Source: JBFGJH01 sp041586155 (GTDB taxonomy: Bacteria > Actinomycetota > Acidimicrobiia > Spongiisociales > JAENVV01). Taken from it: a DNA stretch of 6,281 bases. Under the pieces are notes generated by a model, which was given only the letters and a program-made list of their open reading frames with translations, did no database searches and was not told the origin of the DNA. Every line of letters begins with the position of its first letter. Positions within the stretch are counted from its first letter, which is position 1. Both the position numbers and the translations under genes were made by a program. Positions 1-4,946 of this stretch are shown piece by piece. The stretch spans positions 1 through 6,281 of the forward strand of contig JBFHAT010000106.1 in the NCBI GenBank assembly GCA_041586155.1, read 5' to 3'.

Positions 1-109
1 TCCTCAGGCGCTGGACGCGCAGTGAAGCTCGATCTCGCCTAGGCGGTAGGTGCGAACGAGGCTGTTCGTGTTCGCTCAGCGCTCGAGGCAGACCACGACT
101 TAGCCCTCG
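1..109. other. intergenic segment at left edge, no gene
   Basis: No convincing reading frame is seen. It holds a 10-bp palindrome CGCCTAGGCG at 36-45 and a small inverted repeat, CGAAC (53-57) and GTTCG (64-68) with a 6-base loop. These lie 40 to 75 bases downstream of the stop of the minus-strand dehydrogenase, so the hairpin could help end its transcript. It has no T-tract and only 5 pairs, so I do not call it a terminator. Confidence 0.4.
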
Positions 110-1033
110 TCACCGGTCGCGTGAGAGGGCAAGTGGGTCGACGCCCGTCAGTTCGACCGAAACGTCCCAGAAGCGGCGTTGCAGGTCTCTGTCGTTCGCT
201 CTGGCGCTGCTCGCGGCGAGGCGGGCCGGGCCTGACATCTCACCGAATCGGGTCGGGCCGACGTAGTCGCCGCCGTCGACGTCGGGCGACGTCGCCGCCA
301 TCAGGCTCGGCCACGAGCCCTGCTTTGCCGTGTTGAGGATCAACCCCATCAGCGGCAGCAGCAGCCGCACCGGCCCGGAGAAGTGGCGGGTCAGTTCGGT
401 GCGAGCGATACCCGGGTGGGCGGCCAGGGCCCGGACCGACGACCCGGCCGCACGCAGCCGACGGTCGAGTTCGAACGTGAACAGCAGGTTGGCGAGCTTG
501 CTCTGCCCGTAGCGGGACCCGGAGGAGTAGCTCTTCTCGGCATGCAGGTCGTGGAACAGGATCTCGGCGTCGCGGTGTGCGAGCGATGCGACGTTGACGA
601 CGCGCGCCATGGGTGCGGATGCGAGCAGCGGCAACAGATGCCCTGTCAGCGCGAAATGTCCGAGGTGGTTCACTCCGAACTGGAGTTCGAATCCGTCGGC
701 GGTGGTGCCGTACGGCGGCATCATCACGCCGGCGTTGTTGATCAGCAGATCGAGCCGGTCCTCGGTCTCGTGTAGCTGACCCGCAGCGTCTTCGACGGCG
801 TCCAGCGAGGACAGGTCCAGCTGCAGGACGTCCGCCTCGCTTCCTGGGGCCTCGTCCCTCAGGCGGCGCAGCGCCTCGGTGCCTTTGGCGACGGAGCGAG
901 ACCCGATCAGCACCCGTGCGCCGGCTCGGGCGAGGTGGACGGCTGTCCAGTAGCCGAGTCCGGTGTTGGCGCCTGTGACCAGTGCGGTCCGGCCGTGCTG
1001 ATCAGGGACGTCGCGTGCAGTGAATCCTGGCAT
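110..1033 (-). CDS. short-chain dehydrogenase/reductase (SDR), retinol-dehydrogenase-like, 307 aa
   Basis: This is a complete classical SDR: a Rossmann-fold, NAD(P)-dependent cytosolic oxidoreductase that interconverts alcohols and carbonyls. Visible motifs are TGANTGLG (residues 20-27, cofactor loop), NNAG (99-102), NHLGHF (122-127), the catalytic Ser150 in VNVAS, and Y175GQSK179. The tetrad Asn/Ser/Tyr/Lys is therefore intact. Length and the HPG segment after the active site fit the RDH/WWOX-like group common in actinobacteria, where substrates are mostly unknown; this protein's substrate cannot be read from sequence. The start is placed at the ATG at 1033 because AAGGA lies 7 bases upstream and the SDR fold begins a few residues later. 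The frame stays open up to 1126, but the extra N-terminal 31 residues are Arg/Pro-rich and look untranslated. It stands alone, divergent from the ABC fragment. Confidence 0.93.
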   Translation of the reverse strand: MPGFTARDVPDQHGRTALVTGANTGLGYWTAVHLARAGARVLIGSRSVAKGTEALRRLRDEAPGSEADVLQLDLSSLDAVEDAAGQLHETEDRLDLLINNAGVMMPPYGTTADGFELQFGVNHLGHFALTGHLLPLLASAPMARVVNVASLAHRDAEILFHDLHAEKSYSSGSRYGQSKLANLLFTFELDRRLRAAGSSVRALAAHPGIARTELTRHFSGPVRLLLPLMGLILNTAKQGSWPSLMAATSPDVDGGDYVGPTRFGEMSGPARLAASSARANDRDLQRRFWDVSVELTGVDPLALSRDR

Positions 1034-1094
1034 GGGTCTGATCCTTGTGGTGGAGGGGAGCGAACAAACTCGGCTGGGCGTCATCGGGCGGCCG

Positions 1095-1117
1095 GGCCCG
1101 GGCCGTGGGCGCGCCCA
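1095..1117. repeat. two adjacent GC palindromes
   Basis: GGCCCGGGCC (1095-1104, perfect 10 bp) is followed after one base by TGGGCGCGCCCA (1106-1117, perfect 12 bp). They lie 62 to 84 bases upstream of the SDR start on its 5' side. They could be protein-binding sites or simply the result of very high GC. The 12-bp perfect palindrome is the less likely of the two to be chance. Confidence 0.35.
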
Positions 1118-1273
1118 TGCTGCCAAACGGCCGCTGGTGGGCCACAGAGGGCCAACGGCACGGCGACCCTACCGAATCGACCGTGCTACCGGGAACCACG
1201 TGTGCTGAGTGTGCCGCCAGTCGACATGCCACGAAACGGGACTGATGAACTCCTCACCACCCTCGACCTGGCG

Positions 1274-1285
1274 TGACAAATGTCA
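1274..1285. promoter_or_regulatory. perfect inverted repeat TGACA-AA-TGTCA, candidate operator
   Basis: Five-base arms with a 2-base spacer form a 12-bp perfect dyad, 74 bases before the ABC ATPase start and the only such dyad in this gap. Actinobacterial ABC-2-type exporters are often controlled by a TetR/PadR/MarR-type repressor or a LuxR-type response regulator binding short dyads, so this may be the operator of the ABC gene. The regulator is not in the window, and assignment to any family would be a guess. Confidence 0.45.
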
Positions 1286-1345
1286 AGGCCAAGTCCTGAT
1301 GCGCTGCACTACCGGGGTCGGCGCCGCTTCCGCATGATCGCATCC

Positions 1346-1353
1346 AGGAGGTG
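1346..1353 (+). promoter_or_regulatory. ribosome binding site AGGAGGTG of ABC fragment
   Basis: This near-perfect anti-16S match sits 6 bases before the ATG at 1360 and decides the start against the GTG at 1351 and the ATG at 1354. The initiation region is intact although the gene is broken downstream. Confidence 0.75.
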
Positions 1354-1359
1354 ATGGCC

Positions 1360-1758
1360 ATGACAGATGTTCTCGAGGCAAAGGGCCTCGTCCACCGATA
1401 CGGCAACACGGTTGCCCTCGACGGGGTGGATCTCACGGTTGCTTCGGGCGAGTGCGTTGCGCTGCTCGGACCGAACGGCGCCGGCAAGACGACGCTCGTT
1501 CGCAACATCATTGGTCTGATCAGGGCCGACGAAGGAACGGTTCGGGTAGCCGGGGGCGATCCCCGGTTCGCCGCCGTCCGGCGTCGGCTCGGCATTGTCC
1601 AGCAGGATGTGGGGTTTCCCCGCACGCTCCGGTCGGCCCCTCATCACGGCACCGCTAGCCGTCGGCGCCAGGTAGGCTACGGAAAGCGACCACCCGTCGC
1701 CCTTCACTTCTCGCAGCGGCATCTCACTGTTCTCAGAATGTGCCTGCCTTCCCTCTGA
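1360..1758 (+). pseudogene. truncated ABC transporter ATP-binding protein (5' part only)
   Basis: Residues 1-90 are a typical N-terminal half of an ABC-2-type exporter ATPase: the A-loop region at VHRYG, Walker A GPNGAGKTT (37-45) and a Q-loop GIVQQD (79-84). Homology stops after the Leu codon ending at 1629. The next 42 residues up to the stop at 1758 are unrelated, and no frame in the following 190 bases holds a signature motif, Walker B or H-loop. Relatives are usually over 220 aa, and no permease gene follows. The missing part is about 400 bases or more and does not fit before the next gene at 1817, so this is a deletion or rearrangement junction, not a point frameshift. The start ATG at 1360 has AGGAGGTG 6 bases upstream; an in-frame GTG at 1351 overlaps that site and is less likely. 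The product could not hydrolyse ATP. Confidence 0.88.
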
Positions 1759-1816
1759 TGAGTGATCGTCATCTGGCTTGCCTTCTCGAAGCGAGCCCTG
1801 ATCGGAGGAGGCCGCC
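1630..1816. other. segment between ABC breakpoint and glycosyltransferase
   Basis: Sequence right of the breakpoint is unrelated to ABC proteins. On the minus strand, an ATG at 1722 opens a frame starting MPLREVKGDGWSLSVAYLAP with moderately coding-like codons. It runs on across the breakpoint into antisense ABC sequence and has no good ribosome site, so it may be the N-terminus of a gene cut at the same junction, or chance. At the junction is GGGGTTTCCCC (1611-1621), a tight 4-bp hairpin. GATGA (1757-1761) and TCATC (1769-1773) form a weak dyad upstream of the glycosyltransferase. No clear promoter is seen. Confidence 0.4.
1804..1810 (+). promoter_or_regulatory. ribosome binding site GGAGGAG of GT4 gene
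   Basis: The site is 6 bases before the GTG at 1817 and fixes that codon as the start. It is the strongest ribosome site in the window apart from that of the ABC fragment. Confidence 0.8.
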
Positions 1817-3004
1817 GTGAGGTCGGGAGTCGCCAATGTTTCCATCGGAGTCGTCAGCACATATCCGCCAACTGTCTGTGGGCTCGCCACGTACACAGAA
1901 TCCCTTCTCGGGGCCATCGCCCGGGATCGGAGGACCTGGAACGGGCTCGGTGTGGTGGACGTGGGCGACGACGCCAGGAGCGTCGACCGAAGCCGGGTCG
2001 TCCATCGACATGCGGCCGGTGATGCCAAGTCGGTCGCCCGGTCTGTCGAGGTGTTGAACACCTACGACGTGGCGTCGATCCAACATGAGTTCGGGATCTT
2101 CGCCGGGCGCGATGGCGAAGAGGTCCTCGACCTGGTGGAAGGGCTCACCGTGCCGACTGCGGTCACATTTCACACCGTGTTGGACGATCCAACCCCGAGC
2201 CAACGGGCGATCGTTGACCGACTGGCCCATGCCGCCGACCGAATGGTGGTGATGAGCGAGACGGGATCGGCCAGGCTGACGGAACGCTACGGAGTCGAGC
2301 CGGAGCGGATCGAGGTGATCCCTCACGGGGCGAATGCCTTCTTCTCGGGGCCGTCGCTCGCCTCCGGGGAGAGACCGCTGGTACTCACGTGGGGGCTCAT
2401 CGGTCCGGGCAAGGGTCTCGAATCGGCTGTCGAGGCCTTTGGCCGGCTGACCGATCTCGATCCCTTGCCCCGCTACCTCATCGCAGGGGCAACCCACCCT
2501 CACGTCAAGGAGAGCGCAGGCGAGAGCTACCGCCAAAGTCTCATCGAACTGACACGAGATCTCGGCTTGGACGAGGTCGTCGAATTCGACGACCGGTACT
2601 TCGACAGGCGGACGCTCGCCCGTCTCGTCCGCAGCGCCGATGTGGTTCTGCTGCCGTATGTGTCGACCGAACAGGTGACGTCCGGCGTGTTGGCCGAGGC
2701 GATAGCAGCATCGAAACCGGTCATCGCCACCAGCTTTCCGCATGCGGTCGAGTTGCTCAGCGGTGGGGCGGGGCTGACCACTCTTCATGGTGACGTGGGT
2801 GGCCTCGCCGACGGAATCCGGTCAGTTCTGACGGACCACGTTGCCCGAGCAAGGATGGCGCGGGAGGCCCGCCGCCTGGCGGACGGATGGTCATGGCCTG
2901 CGATCGGCCGGAGATACGAACGCCTGATGACCGATCTGGCCGAACCTGCGACCGCGATCGTCGGCGCCGCCTCGAGAATGGAGGCGTACCGTGTCATGGG
3001 GTGA
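1817..3004 (+). CDS. glycosyltransferase family 4 (GT-B fold), 395 aa
   Basis: This retaining GT-B glycosyltransferase is complete. The N-terminal domain starts with STYPPTVCGLATYTESLL (14-31, acceptor-side glycine loop) and contains IQHEFGIFAG (88-97). The C-terminal nucleotide-sugar domain holds IPHGAN (168-173), GLIGPGKGLE (193-202) and the donor-site segment EQVTSGVLAEAIAASKPVIA (285-304). In the usual GT4 E-x7-E pair, the first Glu appears here as Gln286 and the second is Glu294. I recall a QVTSGVL form from relatives of this gene, but that is unverified. No signal peptide or membrane segment is seen, so it is probably cytosolic or peripheral. The last 14 bases overlap the next gene, which implies translational coupling. 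The partner suggests building of a surface or storage glycan; donor and acceptor are unknown. Confidence 0.93.
   Translation: MRSGVANVSIGVVSTYPPTVCGLATYTESLLGAIARDRRTWNGLGVVDVGDDARSVDRSRVVHRHAAGDAKSVARSVEVLNTYDVASIQHEFGIFAGRDGEEVLDLVEGLTVPTAVTFHTVLDDPTPSQRAIVDRLAHAADRMVVMSETGSARLTERYGVEPERIEVIPHGANAFFSGPSLASGERPLVLTWGLIGPGKGLESAVEAFGRLTDLDPLPRYLIAGATHPHVKESAGESYRQSLIELTRDLGLDEVVEFDDRYFDRRTLARLVRSADVVLLPYVSTEQVTSGVLAEAIAASKPVIATSFPHAVELLSGGAGLTTLHGDVGGLADGIRSVLTDHVARARMAREARRLADGWSWPAIGRRYERLMTDLAEPATAIVGAASRMEAYRVMG
2980..2984 (+). promoter_or_regulatory. ribosome binding site GGAGG inside the GT4 gene
   Basis: It lies 6 bases before the GTG at 2991 and supports a start within the end of the upstream gene, so the two proteins are made from one transcript. 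Confidence 0.75.
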
Positions 3005-4076
3005 CCGGGCCGAAGCATCAGGCCATCCATCGTCGCCCGTGCAGGCAAAGTTGCCTGCGCCTCGATTCGATCACCTGCGCCTGCTCACCCACCGGACCGG
3101 ACTGTGGGAGCACGCCCAGTTCGCCAATGCTCGGATCGAGCACGGCTTCTGTACCGACGACAACGCCCGGGCTCTGGTGGTCGTCTCTCGACAAGCGGGA
3201 CTTTCCGGCGAACTGGCTGACCTGGCCGCCACCTACCTCGGGTTCGTGCTCGAAGCACGGACGGATACAGGGGGGTTCCGCAACCGCCGAGCCGCCAACG
3301 GCAGCTGGAGGGATCAGGTAGGGAGCGACGACAGTCAAGGTCGTGCGTGGTGGGGACTCGGGTCTGCGGCCCGCTCGGCGCCGGCCGAGTGGATGCGATA
3401 CGCCGGCGCCGACGCGTTCGCAACCTGCGCAACGTTCGACTCGACGCACCTCCGCGCCAACGCCTATGCGGCGCTGGGTGCGGTAGAGATGCTCGTCGCC
3501 GACCCTGGCCATGCGGCCGGCCGGGACCTCCTGGAGCGTACGTCTGGAATGATCGCCGACGCCGCACGAGGCAGCATCCCCTGGCCCGAAGATCGGATCA
3601 CCTATGACAACGCACGCCTCCCTGACGCGCTGCTGGCGGCCGGGACGGTTCTCGGCGACCATCGGTTGATCACCGTCGGACTGCGGCTGCTGGAATGGCT
3701 GGTCACCGTGGAGACGGCCGACGACAACCACTTCAGCTTTGCGCCGGCAGGCGGATGGTCGGCCGGCGAACCTCGACCAGGTTTCGATCAGCAACCGATC
3801 GAGGCATGGGCCATGGCCGATGCATGCCACCGCGCCTGGGTGGCCACCGGAGACGCGCTGTGGCGTGTGCGGGCGCTTCGTGCCGCCAGGTGGCTGTTGG
3901 GCGTAAACGACAATGGGATGTCGCTCTACGATCGGGCGACCGGAGCCACGTTCGACGGCCTCCACCGTGACGCGGTCAACGAAAACCAGGGCGGTGAATC
4001 GACCCTTGCGGGCATCGCAACGCTTCAGGTGGGGGTCACCTGCGACACGGACCCGCGTCGCAGCATCTCTTCTTAG
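2991..4076 (+). CDS. six-hairpin (alpha/alpha-barrel) glycosidase-like protein paired with GT4, 361 aa
   Basis: The protein belongs to an alpha/alpha-toroid family that, from memory, occurs next to or fused behind GT4 enzymes and is often annotated simply as glycosyltransferase. Signature segments are EHGFCTDDNARAL (50-62), GRAWWGLG (117-124), WPEDRITYDNARLPDALLAAG split over 198-218, FDQQPIEAWAMADAC (265-279) and VNENQGGESTLAG (329-341). Conserved acidic and aromatic residues in these segments line the barrel in related folds. Whether it is an enzyme or a sugar-binding subunit is not established. The GTG start at 2991 has GGAGG (2980-2984) 6 bases upstream, inside the GT4 gene, with a 14-base overlap. 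The conserved part ends at STLAGIATLQ. The last 15 residues may come from a one-base loss in the G5 run at 4031-4035, since another frame stays coding-like to 4168. Confidence 0.88.
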   Translation: MSWGDRAEASGHPSSPVQAKLPAPRFDHLRLLTHRTGLWEHAQFANARIEHGFCTDDNARALVVVSRQAGLSGELADLAATYLGFVLEARTDTGGFRNRRAANGSWRDQVGSDDSQGRAWWGLGSAARSAPAEWMRYAGADAFATCATFDSTHLRANAYAALGAVEMLVADPGHAAGRDLLERTSGMIADAARGSIPWPEDRITYDNARLPDALLAAGTVLGDHRLITVGLRLLEWLVTVETADDNHFSFAPAGGWSAGEPRPGFDQQPIEAWAMADACHRAWVATGDALWRVRALRAARWLLGVNDNGMSLYDRATGATFDGLHRDAVNENQGGESTLAGIATLQVGVTCDTDPRRSISS

Positions 4077-4168
4077 CCGGTCAGACCCGTGTCTCGATCG
4101 GCGAGCCGCCCGCCGGGTCGACGCTCGAAGCCGGACGGTTCGCCACCAGACTCGACGAGCCGAGGTGA
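4061..4168 (+). other. possible out-of-frame 3' extension of the six-hairpin gene
   Basis: The frame starting QHLFLAGQTRVSIGEPPAGS at 4061 and ending at the TGA at 4166-4168 has a coding-like composition (hand count over 31 codons: about 68, 65 and 81 percent GC at positions 1, 2 and 3). It is not reached by the annotated frame, which stops at 4076. Adding one base upstream, most simply in the GGGGG run at 4031-4035, would join the two and give a protein of about 392 aa. It may also be chance. Confidence 0.35.
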
Positions 4169-4262
4169 ACCGACGTCGCCCATCGGCGCGCAGCTCATAC
4201 CATCGCCTACGCCTGGTACGCGAGCTGTGGTGTGTCCGAGCGAGCCCGTAGATCCTGGCCGC
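4169..4262. other. intergenic, nothing recognised
   Basis: This stretch lies between the possible end of the six-hairpin gene and the small minus-strand frame. Neither strand shows a consistent coding composition. No terminator hairpin with a T-tract is visible, although the flanking genes converge here. Confidence 0.4.
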
Positions 4263-4388
4263 CTAGACAGGGGGGTCGACCATCCTGGTGAAGGCGAGGG
4301 GGAGAAAGTCGAAGCTGTCGTGGGTCAAGTCGAGTGGTCGGCACGCTCGACACCGCAGCGATGTGAAGTGCCTCCCACCAGCTCGCAT
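4263..4388 (-). CDS. putative small protein, 41 aa, unrecognised
   Basis: The ATG at 4388 is preceded by AAGGTG with 7 bases between, and the frame ends at TAG 4263-4265. The product starts MRAGGRHFTSLRCRACRPLD and ends HDSFDFLPLAFTRMVDPPV, with one C-x2-C pair at residues 13-16. The last 25 codons have a strong actinobacterial coding bias by hand count (about 64, 40 and 84 percent GC at positions 1, 2 and 3). Just upstream, another frame (4410 to about 4351, IETKVSLDASWWEALHIAAV) is also coding-like, so this may instead be the 3' end of a longer frameshifted minus-strand gene. It resembles no family I know. Confidence 0.4.
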   Translation of the reverse strand: MRAGGRHFTSLRCRACRPLDLTHDSFDFLPLAFTRMVDPPV

Positions 4389-4556
4389 CCAGGGACACCT
4401 TCGTCTCGATCGCACACTGTGGGACAGCGCGGTGGACAGCTGGCAATCGCCTCGAGCTGATGGAGTGGGCCGGAAAGGGGCGGCGATTCATGTCCGCCGT
4501 CGACTCTGGCGCCAAGCGCTCAGGAGATGTGGAATGCCCCGATTGGAGCGTTCGAC
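4389..4556. other. gap between two small minus-strand genes
   Basis: A minus-strand frame is open from 4515 through 4207. It is coding-like only at 4351-4410, where it reads IETKVSLDASWWEALHIAAV. The rest (MNRRPFPAHS and onward) is not convincing. No hairpin terminator is apparent after the lysine-rich gene. Confidence 0.35.
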
Positions 4557-4679
4557 TCAGATGATCTTGGCTTTGTCCACCGCAGCCTTACGCTTGCCCT
4601 GTTTGGCCAGGCGTTTCTCTTTCAGGTTCTTTGCGGCCGGCTTCTTGGTGCCTCTGCCGCTTTTGTCCTTGGTTCCCAT
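4557..4679 (-). CDS. small lysine-rich basic protein, 40 aa
   Basis: ATG at 4679 to TGA at 4557-4559 encodes MGTKDKSGRGTKKPAAKNLK, then EKRLAKQGKRKAAVDKAKII. It has 12 Lys and 3 Arg against 3 acidic residues, a net charge near +12, with no Cys, Trp, Tyr, Phe or His. Residues 14-38 should form a charged helix after a flexible Gly/Ser N-terminus. A perfect GGAGG site ends 6 bases before the start, which with the sharp compositional contrast to its neighbours makes a real gene likely. Short K-rich proteins starting MG(K/T)xDK-GGR-like are, from memory, scattered through actinobacterial genomes as hypothetical proteins, with no established role. Nucleic-acid or ribosome association is plausible from charge alone. 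It is monocistronic between two gaps. Confidence 0.78.
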   Translation of the reverse strand: MGTKDKSGRGTKKPAAKNLKEKRLAKQGKRKAAVDKAKII

Positions 4680-4683
4680 GAGT

Positions 4684-4695
4684 GGCCTCCAGGCC
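4684..4695 (-). promoter_or_regulatory. ribosome site of the lysine-rich gene inside a 12-base palindrome
   Basis: GGCCTCCAGGCC contains, on the minus strand, the GGAGG site (4686-4690) of the 40-aa gene. In the mRNA, GGCC-UGGA-GGCC can form a 4-bp GC stem with a tetraloop that holds part of the ribosome site. Neighbouring GGCCGCCGGCC (4691-4701) offers an alternative pairing, so translation could be tuned by local structure. This is inference; the stem is short. Confidence 0.35.
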
Positions 4696-4721
4696 GGCGG
4701 CCGAAATGGCAGCCGGGTCTC

Positions 4722-4734
4722 ATCCTGGCAGGAT
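4722..4734. promoter_or_regulatory. inverted repeat ATCCT-GGC-AGGAT
   Basis: This 5-base-arm dyad with a 3-base spacer sits 43 bases upstream of the lysine-rich gene start, where an operator could act. The arms are short enough for chance. Confidence 0.25.
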
Positions 4735-4863
4735 CACGCAACTACTCGATGGGTTTCGGAACCGAAGTGGCCAGCGGCCGGATTGGCATCTGGGCGAGTG
4801 GCCTTGCTCATCGTCTCGCCCGCCCGGCTGATCGGTGGGGCGCGAACGCACCGCAGCTACGCG

Positions 4864-4889
4864 AGAACTGCAACTCACTGAACAGTTCT
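4864..4889. repeat. inverted repeat AGAACTG ... CAGTTCT
   Basis: Perfect 7-base arms (4864-4870 and 4883-4889) flank a 12-base spacer, 58 to 83 bases past the stop of the methyltransferase. It could be a weak transcript-end hairpin for that gene, lacking a T-tract, or a regulator site upstream of the lysine-rich gene. Its A/T content stands out from the surroundings. Confidence 0.4.
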
Positions 4890-4946
4890 GTACCGACACC
4901 GCCCTGACGAGCTGACCGTACCGAGCATGCGTGGCGACATCGGCGT

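Larger units (their letters stand above)
1034..1359. other. divergent intergenic region between SDR and ABC genes
   Basis: These 326 bases should hold the promoters of both flanking genes. I see two GC-rich palindromes and one clean TGACA dyad, listed separately. No -35/-10 pair is convincing on either strand. A short plus-strand segment, GTG at 1200 to TGA at 1276, has weakly coding-like base composition (16 residues from the ATG at 1226: MPRNGTDELLTTLDLA), but it has no ribosome site and I do not annotate it as a gene. Confidence 0.5.
4680..4946. other. intergenic region between lysine-rich gene and methyltransferase
   Basis: These 267 bases form the 5' region of the lysine-rich gene and the 3' flank of the methyltransferase. 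They hold the ribosome-site palindrome, the ATCCT-GGC-AGGAT dyad and the AGAACTG/CAGTTCT inverted repeat. No frame on either strand looks like a gene. A long plus-strand open frame crosses it but is antisense to the lysine-rich gene. Confidence 0.5.

Noticed and set aside
1609..1623. GGGGTTTCCCC as a terminator or recombination site at the ABC breakpoint
   Set aside because: The stem is 4 bp, it lacks a T-tract, and the arms are ordinary codons of the ABC frame; no target-site duplication or inverted terminal repeat is visible around it.
1309..2061. Long minus-strand open frame of 250 codons across the ABC breakpoint
   Set aside because: It is antisense to the ABC fragment and the GT4 start, has no ribosome site at its start and no recognisable domain; only a short central part near 1722 has any coding feel.
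3018..3965. Minus-strand open frame of 315 codons opposite the six-hairpin gene
   Set aside because: It mirrors the high-GC codons of a gene with clear family motifs on the plus strand and has no motifs of its own.
4288..4881. Plus-strand 197-codon open frame with a hydrophobic stretch resembling a membrane segment
   Set aside because: The hydrophobic part is the antisense of the lysine codons of the 40-aa gene (AAG/AAA read as CTT/TTT), so the apparent helix is an artefact.
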